Shown: positions 51,901 to 63,855, counted from the first letter of the stretch. The stretch: 64,000 nt of DNA from Hymenolepis diminuta (GCA_900708905.1 CAADRB010000003.1:1455397-1519396); one strand, 5' to 3'. The notes: a model not told the origin generated them from the sequence alone. Program-made: numbers and translations.

Positions 51901-52219
51901 AAATCTGAGTTATCGAGGAAGAGGCGAGTACAAATCGGTGATCAATCTTCTCCAACTGAGGCAACTGAAAACAGTTCAAGTGAACGTGGAAACGTAAAAA
52001 TGATTTATTATCAAAGCGAATTAAATCAGAATCGGTCAAAAATGACCTGCGGAATGGACATCGAGTTGTTTGGGAACGTAGTATTTGACGATTCCCTGGC
52101 AGAAGAATCCACTAATACTGCACAGTCCAAAGTATTGACGAGAATTCACTTAATTGAATACCTTAGGAAGGGAGAAAGGATTAGTTCAACTTCTCGATGT
52201 CATTTGATGATATAAACCA

Positions 52220-52238
52220 AGAGAGAGAGAGAGAGAGA
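52220..52238 (+). repeat. (GA)n microsatellite
   Basis: About nine GA units. Confidence 0.85.
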
Positions 52239-53004
52239 ACACTCCTTAATTAACACTAATTTTTGAATTTTCACGTACTTGTGTATTTCAAACTCAAGCC
52301 ATATTATTACCTACAGTAATGGAAAAATTTTACTGTTTTATATTGGAAAGCGACTGAAATCGATTTGCAGAAAGTTCAATAAATGGTAAGGGGAAGGGAT
52401 CAGAAAGATGCTAAGGACAATGTCTTACATAATTTGATTTGTTGAATTTATGTTGTACAGTATTTACTAAATGGGCAGTTCCGAAATCCGAAATTAATGA
52501 TTTGATGTTTAGCGTTAATTGTGCCGGTACTTTTAATCAATAAGGGTTGGTTCTTCCGCTTCATTTAGCTTCCTTTTCTCCCAGTAGTCGAAAAGGTAAA
52601 ATGACCTAACATGCTACTAAACAGCTTACAGCTTAAGCCTAGCAGAGATGAGGTAGGTAAACATTTTTACATAACAAAACTCCCCAAACGTAGGATGAGT
52701 TACATAAAAATGCGACAAAAATAATTAGTATTGAGACTGCTCATAAGCAATTATGAATAAATTGCCTTATTTCCAAAAAGATTACTACAAATTCTAATAT
52801 CATCTTTCTCGTTATTATTATGGGGAAATGGAGTACTCGTTTTAGAAAATATTAAGTGAGAGTATTAGGTGCTCTAGGAGCCGCAAGTATTAGAATTAGT
52901 AATAACTGAAATCAGGGAATCAGGAAGACGTCCGCAGAGAACTAAACTAGTTTTAATTAAGAGATAAAAAGTTACGCACTGATGACGCGGTGGTTGCTAT
53001 GCTC

Positions 53005-53220
53005 GTCTATGAAACAGAACACCAAGAATTGATTAGACCAGGATGTATTGAACAAACTGCAATACAGAGTCCCAAGGGGAATAGAGAATTGAGGGAAAGG
53101 AGGGAGCGAAGGAAAATGTGCCTGACAAGCGACAGTCTCTGGGTGTGTATGTATCTGTGTGTGCTGGAGGGCTAGTTATAACCACTTGGATGAGGAGACG
53201 CGTGAGGATATAATTTCATG
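53005..53220 (+). repeat. Purine-rich dispersed repeat copy
   Basis: GAACACCAAGAATTGATTAG, GGATGTATTGAACAAACTGC, GGGAAAGGAGGGAGCGAAGG, TGTGTATGTATCTGTGTG and GAGGAGACGCGTGAGGATA. The same blocks occur in order at 59050-59260. Confidence 0.65.
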
Positions 53221-54469
53221 TGGTCTAATTTTGACAGTATGATAGTACGAAAAGGAAGGGACAATACCGACAGGACTGGTAACTAATATAGCCAACTAAG
53301 TGGTGTCTCTGCAACTATCATCCGAGGTGCATTTAGCTTTTCGATCGATGAGAACGGGCCACTCGAGAACACACGATGTTTATCCATAGAGTGCTTGGGG
53401 TCACAGGAAAGGTTAAAAGTTTACAGGGAAGATAATTAAATTTTGGTGATTAGCAATGACGTAGGATGAATATTTCGGGGACGAAGGGATTCATCCTTCA
53501 AAGTCAACGGTCACAAATTCTTTTTCACCTAATGAGTGGAATAGTCGACCACATTGGGTAAGTTTGACCAATACAGGAGTTGGCAAAAATATGGTTTCTC
53601 ACTGGAGAGACTCAATTATGTCACCCTCTAACCCGAGATGGACGTTGAAAAACGCTTTCCTAAATAGGCTTGGAAATTATTATTATTATTATCTTCTGTT
53701 ACTCCTGTGAAATAGTGAGGATGTAATTTAATCAGAGGCATTAGAAAATACACCGTGAAGGCCGAAATCCTGCACCTCCAGGAGAGAAATGTCAATTTAT
53801 GCTGAAAAGACTGTTGAAGGTCAAACCATCGCCGATTTGTCGGCAGTTTTGCACGTTCCTTCTTGTCTAGACTGCTGACCCTATGTATAATGTGCCCGTG
53901 TTTTATAGGTAATAAGAATGACAAGCAAGCATGGCATAAAAATTCCACTCCACAGTAAATTGGTTTGATTAAGTTTTACTTACCGATCAACAAAAGGTCA
54001 AATTTTGCGAACATTTTAAGTAATCAACCATTTTAATTTAATTTCTTTATGTTCAAAATCCACTTACTTGCAAGATCAGTAAAGTGAAAAAAGAATGAAT
54101 AAACTCTTTTTCTGTTTGACCCACAAATACATCTTTCTTGACATACAGAGTGTGTAAGACATTTGAGGACACCTTACACACTTCTATAAAAACAGAAAAT
54201 GAAACTGTTAAGACTTGAAGATTACAAGTTTTTGAAACAAAACAAAAACAAACACAATACTAACCTAGATTTTATTCTGTATATCCTCCCTCGGTTTCCA
54301 CCACTAACTCAATTCCAGTCCGAATTCGACTGACTGCAAGCTTTGATCAGATCAGGTGGCCTTTGTTGATGTCCTCCATTGCTCGGGCTCTATTCCTATT
54401 GTTGCCACAAGAGAGGAGGATTTGGTATTATGGGGATGCTTACTAACTTCCTTTTCAACCACGTCCCGT

Positions 54470-54536
54470 CTAGCCCAACCCTACCCTACCCTACCCAACA
54501 CAACCCAACCCAACCCAGCCCCACCCTGCCCCACAC
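54470..54536 (+). repeat. C-rich pentamer-like low-complexity tract
   Basis: CCCTACCCTACCCAACACAA, then repeated CCCAACC and CCCAGCCCC units, inside the dead mariner. Resembles telomeric CCCTAA only loosely; the register drifts and most units are CCCAA or CCCTA. Confidence 0.6.
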
Positions 54537-55150
54537 ATAATAATGCAAAGGATTAAGGTCTGACGAGTAGTCAGGAGACGGGCATATGTGTTTGATGTGA
54601 CATGATGATGAAAATTCTCAACCACCCATTCAATCGTGGATTTTGAGAGCTTTATGAGATGGAGGCGAATCTAGTTGGAAGACATAGAATCCTCCTCCAT
54701 TGGTTACGCTGTCCATCCAAATGTGGTTTAACAACAATGGTTTGAAGAGTGCCCATATAGGCATCTGCATGTGAATCTGCATTGACTCTAAGGCCCTGTG
54801 GAAGAAATTGAGGAGTCATGATATGCTCCGCCTGCACTGCTAACAATACCGAGAGTCATCACTGTTGGTGGAAACTTCGTGCCAATGCACCGCAGTTAGA
54901 ACTTCAGTGGAGTTCGCCCACCCCACATAACCAGGCACCTATCATTTCTTCGATTGACTTGTTCATCCTGATGGAAGTGTCTTCGTAGGGGAAAAATCAA
55001 AGAAGCTCTTGCTCTTCTGGATGCTTCAACTTGTTTAGGAGTACTTTTGCAGGCATTGAACAATTCTCTTGAGTTGTATTTGTCGAAATAAACTGACGAC
55101 CTCGCATAAGAATGTATGATATTTGGATCCGAGGTGTTGATGAACAGCAT
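54535..55150 (-). pseudogene. Mariner-type transposase remnant
   Basis: Landmarks on the minus strand, in order: HQDEQVNRRNDRCLVMWG (first catalytic Asp region, ~54960), TVMTLGIVSS (~54860), EHIMTPQFLPQGLRVNAD (~54800, in another frame), TLQTIVVKP, YVFQLDSPPSHKALKI (second Asp, ~54675), SSDLNPLHYYVWG (~54550). In the last block the Asp expected in NPLDYYVWG is His. At least one frameshift and several stops interrupt it, so it is dead. Confidence 0.8.
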
Positions 55151-55616
55151 TCCTGATATTATTGTTGTTCATTCAGACACTTGAAGATGTTTGGCAAGAT
55201 ATCGCACATTGATTTCTCAGGATTTTCGTCCCTCACGCCATGCCAAGTACTCTTCTCGGAGACTCAGGTGCTGTCTGAGGAGTGAGTGAGCCAGGAGAGC
55301 GTTGTCAATGCTGTTTTCTTGTCTTGCTCATGTGGGCCAATTCATCTCCATTATTTTCATTCAGCAACTCCTTTCTGACTTGCTAACTTTGCAAAGGAAA
55401 GATGTGGCGATTTTCAGAAATCGTGGAATATGTAAATAGCTGTGCTTCGATCTTATAGACACCATTACAGTTGCAGTGTGTCTTTTCATTTCATTTCATC
55501 AGATATAGTAGTATCTGCCATGAGATCTTTTGATGTAAAAATACATAAATTAACATTGTGGTGTTAATTTAAATTACAAAGATACAAATGCCCTCAGATA
55601 CCTTACACACCCTGTA

Positions 55617-56729
55617 TTTGAAGTCGGTTTTCTTTGAACATTAAATGAATACACTATTAACTTAGTAATTACTTAACTTTAGTTTTCTTTGAAGTGTTTG
55701 CTAAACCTCAAGAAAATTTCTCATTTTCATCTGCAATGGGATTAAAATAGCACTTTTTCGTCAATGCCAGAGATGAGTCATCTTTGTCCACAGTAATTCT
55801 CAACTATTTTGTTGCACGGCGGCCATAAATTCAGCCCATTGCCTGTATGCTCCCTATGGAGTTTCTATGCCCATCGCTCCAGACCCCGGTAGCGAAAGGA
55901 CCGACTGCACTGGTTACTTCTGACTATTAAATGGACATTAGAATACCGGTTTTTCATTAAGGAGGTTCCGTTATGTTCTTCCTCTCCTCAACATGAATGA
56001 ATGTGGACGCTAAGTTATTTTTATATGTAAATTGAACTGTTCCTACGACATGTACTCAAATCGTAATGTATCAATGTAGTGATATGATGGAAATATACTC
56101 CACTTCCGTCAGTACTAATTAGAAGTAGAAATTCAAACTCAGTTATCAACACTAAAACCAGGCTTCTGCCTGAACAGATTATTTTCGGACAAATGAAATG
56201 GAAAAAACTTTTCAGGTCGGTTAAAGGAAGTATTAACAGCAATTAACATGGGCGAATTTAACTGAAGTCTTGAAATTGTTCACGAGTGTAGTTCGCATTC
56301 TACTGCCCCTCCTGTTGGTCACATGTAACTGATGCGGTCGACCAAATCCCCGGCTCTGCACAGTTTAGCATTGAGTTCGTGGCATTTGAAGGACGTACAA
56401 GATGAAAACTGTTCTATCGGTAAAAATGTAAGAGAAGCAAATTTCAACTCACATCTTGAACAAAAGAGTAGCATTCTGGAGCATCTCTGATGAGTACTTC
56501 ACATTCAAATACAATTTCTTTGATCACTGGTAACTAGTACTTTTGGCAATTTCATTCAATGGTTGTGGATTGACAACTACCGAACTCGTGACCTTTGAAG
56601 TTTCAGTTCTCCGTTGACATGTCAGGTAATAAGACCACTTTATTGCAAATATATGAGGACTTGCTAACTCTAATCAAAGCTTCATTTTAAGCAGACTCAT
56701 TAAGTAAAAAGATATTTGAGTTGTGCATA
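55617..56729. other. Intergenic, repeat fragments only
   Basis: Between the second mariner and the 3' end of the membrane-protein gene. Holds reverse SINE-like sequence (about 56280-56345 and 56440-56645) and no recognised gene. Confidence 0.6.
56440..56645 (-). repeat. tRNA-derived SINE-like repeat, diverged
   Basis: Minus strand: AAGTGGTCTTATTACCTG, GGTCACGAGTTCGGTAG, TCAATCCACAACCATTG and TGCCAAAAGTACTAGTTA match family blocks in order. Confidence 0.5.
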
Positions 56730-56735
56730 TTTATT
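56730..56735 (-). terminator. Candidate polyadenylation signal of the PPxY membrane-protein gene
   Basis: AATAAA on the minus strand about 41 bases past the stop, giving a very short 3' UTR. Confidence 0.55.
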
Positions 56736-56775
56736 TTCCTATAAGGAAAAAGAAACCTCCACGGATTAAGTTACT

Positions 56776-58455
56776 TCAGAAACGTCTTATATGTCGTCGA
56801 TGGCGTCCACAATAAATTGTTTGAACCCGATCCGACGGAGGTGGTCGAATGTAATCGATGAGCACAATTTCCGGAAATCTTGGAAAATCTCCACTTAGAA
56901 ATTCAGTATAGTTTGGAGGTGGTGCAGAGCTCTCTTCAATAGTTTGTGAAGGTAGTTGTTCCTGATTAGTATCCGACGCCTGTTGAACCTGATTTTGCTG
57001 AACGTTTCTCATTCTGTCGCGTCTTCCATTCAACATGCGTCTTAAAAGAGCTCTAAACTCAACTCTAAGATTTATATCATTTCTAGATCTTCGATAACGA
57101 GAAGAGAGAGGCTTCGTTAATGGAGATATCGTCCTTCGAATTCTTCGCGAATGCAAAGGTCTAACCGCATTTAGGGTGTGCATCTTCTGAATAACTCTAT
57201 TAGGAATTACTTCAATTTCGTCTTCAGCATCGGAGTAAGATGGTGGAAGAGAATTTCCGGATTTTGGAATTATAGGAGATTGAGTTCGTCGTTTTCCACA
57301 ACGTATTTTTGAGCTCTTTTGATTATATATTTCAGCCTCTTCAACACTGGAATATGTAGGTGGACTTATCGGAACTTTTAACGAAGAAATATTAACGCCA
57401 GTTCTCGGAGAAGGTTGAGTAAAACCTGATACTCTATAACGCAATGGTGTAGGAAGGCAGAGAAATGAATAACGAAGGCATCTATTCCGAAGACGCAAGT
57501 ACTGTTGAGGCGAGTACCTTCGAAGTACTCTAACATAGTTAATAAGACAAAGGATAAGGACGTTACAAGTGCTGAAAATGACTATGGCAATCAGAAACCA
57601 GTTGATAGAAGGAGCATAACAAACCAAATCGGCTGAGGACTCATCGGCACTTAATAGAGAACTTGAAAAGAGCATCCGTCTGGCAGGACAATTGACATTT
57701 CCATCACAACTTAATCGATAATCAATGCAAAAAGCCATATATCGATAGGAAATATTGTAATTGAGGCCTTGAGGTTTTACTGGTGTTGTGCATAACAACC
57801 ATCCGTAATGAAAGATCTCACCTAAACCTGGCAGGGTTCTTTCTCCGGGATTGCGTAGTTTGACATGGGAACCTATATGTTGTAAGGCATTCAGAAAACA
57901 CAGATACGTTGGAGTGAGTGTAATATCTAGATGTAATGTTGCGGCTTTACTATGTAGATTATGCATGAGAAACATATAAATTAAGGTTTCTTTTCTTTGC
58001 CAGCTCTTAGTATCGAGGTAGACGTTTACTATCGGTGTAGAAAATTTGGTTATTTGGACACTAGAAATGATTTTTGAGCCGCCTATGAAAACCAAATTTA
58101 CAAACGCGTCAATTCTCGTTGTATTCAACTCAAATCGTTTAATGAAAGTCGTGAGGGAGTGGTACTGTGGATGGGTTGGAAGAGTGAATGCGTAATTACA
58201 GGCTTGTGGAAATAAAGATTTGGAAGATAAATTGGAATTGAGTGGAATGCCTTCTAGAGGAGTCTTGAGAGTATAAGCGGTTCCTTCATGCATTGGATGA
58301 AGTTCACTCGTATGAACAGTACTACTGATCCCGAAACATGGTGGAATGCTGATTAAAACCGTCCGACTTGTGACTGAGGCTGTTAAAAGAAGAATGAGAA
58401 CAGGGTTCAAGATAGGGTTATTGCAGGAACGCGTTTGTATAGTGATCATTAACAT
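56776..58455 (-). CDS. Single-pass membrane protein with LDLa-like motif and three PPxY motifs
   Basis: Intronless 559-codon frame from ATG at 58455 (a second ATG two codons on) to TGA at 56778-56776. Hydrophobic stretch at about 14-27 (NPVLILLLTASV) looks like a signal peptide. The lumenal part (about 30-283) has N-glycosylation sequons at 75, 111 and 234 and a cysteine cluster C243-C250-DG-C256...ADES...C279 resembling the second half of an LDL-receptor class A repeat. One transmembrane helix at about 284-306. The cytoplasmic tail (about 250 residues) is basic and carries PPTY (365-368), PPSY (404-407) and PPNY (513-516), the motif bound by WW domains of NEDD4-type ubiquitin ligases. This layout recalls LDLRAD3/4-type adaptors, but orthology cannot be claimed. 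Being intronless among intron-rich genes, it could be a retrocopy or simply an intronless gene. Confidence 0.85.
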   Translation of the reverse strand: MLMITIQTRSCNNPILNPVLILLLTASVTSRTVLISIPPCFGISSTVHTSELHPMHEGTAYTLKTPLEGIPLNSNLSSKSLFPQACNYAFTLPTHPQYHSLTTFIKRFELNTTRIDAFVNLVFIGGSKIISSVQITKFSTPIVNVYLDTKSWQRKETLIYMFLMHNLHSKAATLHLDITLTPTYLCFLNALQHIGSHVKLRNPGERTLPGLGEIFHYGWLLCTTPVKPQGLNYNISYRYMAFCIDYRLSCDGNVNCPARRMLFSSSLLSADESSADLVCYAPSINWFLIAIVIFSTCNVLILCLINYVRVLRRYSPQQYLRLRNRCLRYSFLCLPTPLRYRVSGFTQPSPRTGVNISSLKVPISPPTYSSVEEAEIYNQKSSKIRCGKRRTQSPIIPKSGNSLPPSYSDAEDEIEVIPNRVIQKMHTLNAVRPLHSRRIRRTISPLTKPLSSRYRRSRNDINLRVEFRALLRRMLNGRRDRMRNVQQNQVQQASDTNQEQLPSQTIEESSAPPPNYTEFLSGDFPRFPEIVLIDYIRPPPSDRVQTIYCGRHRRHIRRF

Positions 58456-59049
58456 GGATTACGGGGTTTATTGCATGCTTGGAAGCATGATTAACAAAAA
58501 TCAATAATTTACACGTGGATGTCATTGAAAGTAAACTCTAAACATAGAAATGTAAATATTTGTTCTGCCATTATAAATACTGTAGTTAAAGGTGACAACA
58601 TAATCTCTCTTGCCTGCCAAATCATATCAATTGATCATTCGTCTTTATAATTCACTTGCACATGACTTTGATTCCTTCTCCATTCAATTCCATTTACCCT
58701 ATCACAATGCTTACATTTGTCCGTTGTTATTCTATCTCGGGATTTTTTGAACGTTTTGTTCCAGTAAACTATTTCCATTGCTTATTGTTGTTTTACGTAT
58801 CGCTATTAAAAAACATCTCATAACCATTTCAAGGATTGTTAACTATTCTGCATCTGTGGAATCTAAAGCTTTAATATGCAAAGCAATTTTATTCCTAACT
58901 CAGGGAGCGCATCTTACTGGACTGATATTCTGGATTACGGTTGAGATTAAAATTTAGCCGATGTACGTGGCTTCTTATAAGAAACTCCAGTATTCTGTTG
59001 TAGGAGTTAGGATAACTAAAATGCTTTAGTTAACAAACAACAGTTCCCG

Positions 59050-59430
59050 GTAAAGCAGAACATCAAGAGTTGATTGGGCTAAAATGTATTGAACAAACCA
59101 CGATGGGGACTAAACCGAGTAGAAGAGAAATGAGGAACAAAGGAGAAGGGAGAAGGGTAGGAGCGTATGGGTGCGTGCGTATGGATGGAAATACAAGCAC
59201 TATTTATACGAGTCACTTAGGCAAGGACGAGCTTGAGGATATGAGTGCAGGTGTACCTCCAATGAAACAGGACGGTTATAGAAAGAGGCAATCGATGAAC
59301 GCATTTAGGCATGGCAGATAGGGATCTTTCGATTTGTAGGGACATAAAGGCGAAAAACAACGTCTTTTCATAAAGAATGTGAATAAAGAGAAATTTTGGA
59401 AGTGCAACCTTCGCTCTGTTAAGAACGTCG
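59050..59430 (+). repeat. Purine-rich dispersed repeat, longest copy
   Basis: GAACATCAAGAGTTGATTGG, AATGTATTGAACAAACCACG, GAAGGGAGAAGGGTAGG, GTGCGTGCGTATGGATGG and GGGACATAAAGGCGAAAAAC. The first half matches 53005-53220 and the second half matches 22560-22720. Confidence 0.65.
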
Positions 59431-61689
59431 GGTCTGGTTTCGATAATATAAAGTTAGCGAAACGGTAGAGCAGTAACTCTCAAATTCAAATTTGTATTTG
59501 ATACATGATTGAAGAGAGATTTATTGTGGGATCGATATTCCTCATCCTAAATTTAGTAAAGATAGGTAAAAGGTGAATTTTATAAAGCCTTCTTCTTTAC
59601 CGCATGGTTAAATTTCCTATTAGTGACAGAGAAATTGAAATACATATCTGGATGCTTCAGTTATTATCTCAATGAACCGTAAAAGTCAGTGATTGCGGTT
59701 ATCGTCTGACCCTTTTTTCCACTCTCTAGATGGCTCCACTATTGGACATCACAAACTAGAGGTCAGGGGTCATTTGAAATAGTTAAAGACCGGGTTGCGA
59801 AAATTCACTGTTTGATTATGATAAATTTAGTTTCAATAATTTTCACTGAAGTAGTGTATCGAGAGAGAGGTAGAATTTTCTTAGAATTAACCAAGATAGA
59901 GTTTCAAATCTTCGTAAACATTGATAATGTTAAAACAACTTATAAAAGATTTGGCCGCTGCTTCAATAGCTTCCGCTAAGACTGACTCAGACTCAGTGGA
60001 ATTTGTAAGAGGAAGGTTGGTATGTTATATACATAGGATTATACAACAGTGTTATTACTTATGCATGAAAAAATCTTTCATAAGCTTTAAGCAATGAAAC
60101 AGGAGATTGGGCCAATAATGGTAGGTGTGAAGTTAGAACATCATGGGTCATACTTTTTAAATCAGGAGTCTGGGGTTGCTCATGTTTTAAAATGTGAAAA
60201 ATTTCACCTGGAGATGTCCAAATGTTAAATCTTCACTATCTGACTTTAAGGAACACTATATTTAATGCATATTGGTCGATTGTTGTAAATTCGTAGTTGG
60301 CCATGCTACTTCGATTTATCAGCATCTTCTTCTAGCCAAGAACGAGTAGATGAGACTAGGAAAGGTACATTTAACGTAGCCTATTTCATTATAATTCATT
60401 CAAGGCGAAATTCAGTAACTGGCTGCCTAATTAGATTTATGAAGTTTTAGAAATAGCAGTAAAAGTCCTATCTTAGCATTGATGTTTGGAGCTCATCCCA
60501 CGGCCAAACTGATGAGAATTTGTCCAGATTAACTGTCAAGACGTCAAGAGCAGAGTACTTTCGTATACCAATAAAACTAGCAGTCGACTTGGAGACCACT
60601 AGTGGGATGTGAATTATTCATCTCCAATGCAGATCATAGACTCTGCCATCTTTAGTTATGTGGATTGATGTCCTAATATTGAATTATTATCATTGCCTGT
60701 ATAATGATTTTAAGTGAGATGAAGAAGCCAAATGATGACGTAAAAATAGCAATATTCATGTCTTTTTCATTGCTTAGGTAGGACGAGTTGGTATTCTGTT
60801 GTCTTTTTGATCTTTGAGAAATGTGTGGTGAAATCCCCAATCACAAACGACTGGTAATGCTTACTAAAGCACCCCTTTAAAATTGGTGGTCAAATTCAAA
60901 TCAAATTTCGATCAGCAAGGTACACCCAAAACTGAAATTTGGCTGAATTTATTGTCTGCATATTTAGACCTTTAAGTTTGTTGATATTAACCTAAGAGGT
61001 TAGAGCCTTAGACGATGTTGGCTGTGAAGGTAAAGCAAGGTAACGAAGTGTAATAGTAAACAAAGGGATAAATTTGACGCTCCGACAGTTGTGGTTAACG
61101 TGACCGGAAAGTTGGCCCTGAGGGGGTGGGGTCTGGTCACATGGTCGGCCGACTACTTTTGTTCATTCATGCAAATATCTGCTCTGGACAATCTAGGGGT
61201 GTTATTCTAATATCTAGAACATTTAATCTAAGGCGTTTTAATTGAAAGTATGAACTTGGCGAAACAAGCATAAGTGAAAATGGACTTGAAATGAAAATTC
61301 TCTTTTTTGAAATGCGGGTGTTTACGAGATTAATGGAGTATAATAAATACTGGATATATATTGCCCTGTTAGTGGAGATTTACTATGATAGCCGAAAGAT
61401 ATGGGTATAGCTAGACTAGTCATCATGTGGACTTCGACAGGAGTTTTTCATCCACTAAAATCCCCCTACATTCTATAGTAGAGCTGTAAAATAAGGGTTT
61501 TCCTATTAATAAAGAAAATTAACTCTTCATGGTATTAACTGGATCATTTAATCTCCTTTTGAGAGTTGGGAAATTTTCAGATATTTCTCATGAGATTTTA
61601 TTCATTTTCTTTTAACAACCTTTGGAAATTGTCAGGATGAATGTATTGCAAGTGTAAGTCAAATCCCTGCAACTAACTTCAAAATGTGA

Positions 61690-61865
61690 CTTCGATAAAT
61701 TTATTCGATAAGAGATCTATGTTCATCAGTGAACATCGAGTGATGTGAATGGCCAACTTCACTAGTTATTTATGGTCAATAATAAGGATGATAAAATGCG
61801 AGCTTGTCATATAGTTAGTTCGGGATACCTTCCCTCTACCCAATTTAGATGTCATTAACATAAAC
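61690..61865 (+). repeat. tRNA-derived SINE-like repeat, 3' portion
   Basis: AAGAGATCTATGTTCATCAG, GATGTGAATGGCCAACTTC, TTATTTATGGTCAATAA, ATGATAAAATGCGAGCTTG and CCTTCCCTCTACCCAA. The tRNA-like 5' head is poorly preserved. Confidence 0.65.
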
Positions 61866-62219
61866 ACTAAAAGGTTTCTTTCCAGTGCAACTTTAACAAG
61901 TTCTAATTTTATCACATTAAACCATATCGACAGCCCTGGTTAGCTGTTTACTTCAGTCGATTTGACTGAACCAGAATGTTTTTTTGAAGTTGAAACATCC
62001 TCTTTTGAAGAAATTTGGAAGTATCGATCCAAGAATTAAACGCAATTGACGATAACAACTATAACACATTATTTAATATGAAGCAAAAAGTTAACAACAC
62101 ACCTTGTAGAGTTCATCTTATCTTTGATAAATGGAACAAGTCCAGTGAAAATGGAAATCTTCAATTAAAACTAATTCTGTTTACTTCAATCATTGAAATT
62201 GCTCTATTTGAACGAACTA

Positions 62220-62257
62220 GGGAGGAGGGGGAGGTGGGGGAAGGGAGGGAGGGAGGT
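62220..62257 (+). other. G-quadruplex-forming candidate
   Basis: Contains GGGG, GGGGG and three GGG runs separated by one to three A/T bases within under 40 bases, e.g. GGGGGAAGGGAGGGAGGG. Meets the usual four-run rule for a G-quadruplex on the plus strand. Confidence 0.6.
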
Positions 62258-63855
62258 CCATCCAAGATATTTTCCATACGGGTACACTAGTTCTAAACAC
62301 AATGAGTCCGGCGGAGCCTGTTTAAATGAAAATTAACTGGGTGCGGTTCACATATTTTCTCGTTCGTTATCTCGCTGTCTATTGCAACCTAGATTGGAAT
62401 TATTTGCTGATAATGCGATAAACATCGCGTTTAAGAATTTACCAACTATCTGACAAACGGATGCGGCTATTTCTCTGGCTAGACTTACAACTTTCTGTCT
62501 TGAAATTTTAAGTTGATTTATTGGATCTTGCTGACTGAGGTGGAAGGGTTGTTGGAGAAAACTTACTGCCAGAGGTTGTATTGGGGAATGAAATATCTTT
62601 AGTAAGCACTGACCAACCGCAAACTGTCAGATACATCAACTTTTCTAAAGTGGTAGAATTTCTAATCTTCCAGATAAACTGAAAATTCATTACGGATGAT
62701 GGTAAATTTAGATCATTGGGAAGCATCTCTCAGCTCTTCGATAACCAGGAATCACAAATCTCTTTTGCTTAACTGTCTCAAATAGACCGAGAAAAAAGTG
62801 TTGGTTGAGAATCAGCAATATAGAATAAAAATTTTTCCCTAATCTAAATTAACTGTAGTCTAGTGATATCCAGTAGCGAGATGTATCATAGCAGTAGAAC
62901 TGAACAGTTACAGAAGAAATATCTGTCTATTTTTCTCACATTAAACCCGTTTTTTTACAGCTAAAATTAACTAGATAAACTCTGTGTTTTCGAGGACTGT
63001 GAAATAAATTATTTTCGACAGTTAACAAAAAGAAGTTTCACTTTTTTGAATTTACCGAATTCCAATGGCAAACACCCAACTTATAGTTTTGTTTTGAACC
63101 AAAGTGTCATCCTCAATTTTCGCTTGATTAGATTTACAGAAATTATACTTTCGGAAGGACTTTTAAGAAGTAAATTTAACCGGCCATAAAAGATCAAAGC
63201 ATTAATACGATACAGACACTCGCTCCCATTATCAGTGCTACACTTCAAAGCCTGTTGGCCAAATATTCTCCTTCTATAACAATTAAAAACATTATACAAC
63301 CTGCTACCAACTTCGAAATAAAAACAGGCTTTAATGCACATTAAACCACGGCAATTCGAATGGCAAATGATAACCAAAAGCCCTCATGACTCCGAGTTGT
63401 CCTACTTCCAGGTTGTCAATCAAAGTGGGTCACAATACTAACTACCTTCTGTCAATTACTAAAGTGAATCTACGATCAAATGAACATTTAATTGGACGGT
63501 TCTCCATCGCCAAATGTTTGCTTGTAAATATCGAGCCCCAACACCCCGACGAATACATAATATCTCAAATGAATACCACTTAAACAAAACAGGATGCGTT
63601 ACTGACGTCAATATGTATCAACAACAGAGTTGATTAGAAAACCGGCGTCTTACAAACTGCGAACCGTCAATTAAAGGTCAAAGGAAAAAAACCAGTACCG
63701 ATTTTAAAAAAATTTCGATTGAAACACACATCAAGAGGAGAGTGGGGAAAAGAAGTTGATTGTCGAAGCACAATCATTATAAAATAGACAGAGAAAAAGA
63801 GAAGGATTAAATAGAGTCGACGTTGAATGAATTGTAGTAGTGAATTGCATACCAT

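Larger units (their letters stand above)
48540..54143. other. Intergenic, no gene recognised
   Basis: AT-rich DNA between the two mariner relics. Contains purine-rich repeat copies (48877-48975, 53005-53220), a GA microsatellite (52220-52238) and only short unmatched open frames. Confidence 0.65.
54146..55614 (-). mobile_element. Mariner-family DNA transposon, second subtype, defective
   Basis: Terminal inverted repeats CAGAGTGTGTAAGACATTTG (54146) and CAGGGTGTGTAAGGTATCTG (reading in from 55614), with TA duplications at 54144-54145 and 55615-55616. Span 1469 bp, close to full length. Minus-strand fragments belong to a mariner-type transposase of a subtype distinct from the element at 47073. 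Confidence 0.88.
58456..63855. other. Intergenic, no gene recognised
   Basis: Contains the fullest purine-rich repeat copy (59050-59430), a SINE-like copy (61690-61865) and a G-rich tract (62220-62257). Open frames are short and unmatched. Confidence 0.65.

Noticed and set aside
54470..54536. Interstitial telomere
   Set aside because: Units are mostly CCCTA and CCCAA of drifting register rather than a regular CCCTAA hexamer.
59440..59540. SINE or tRNA head (AGCGAAACGGTAGAGC)
   Set aside because: A-box-like only; the expected B-box is not recognisable.
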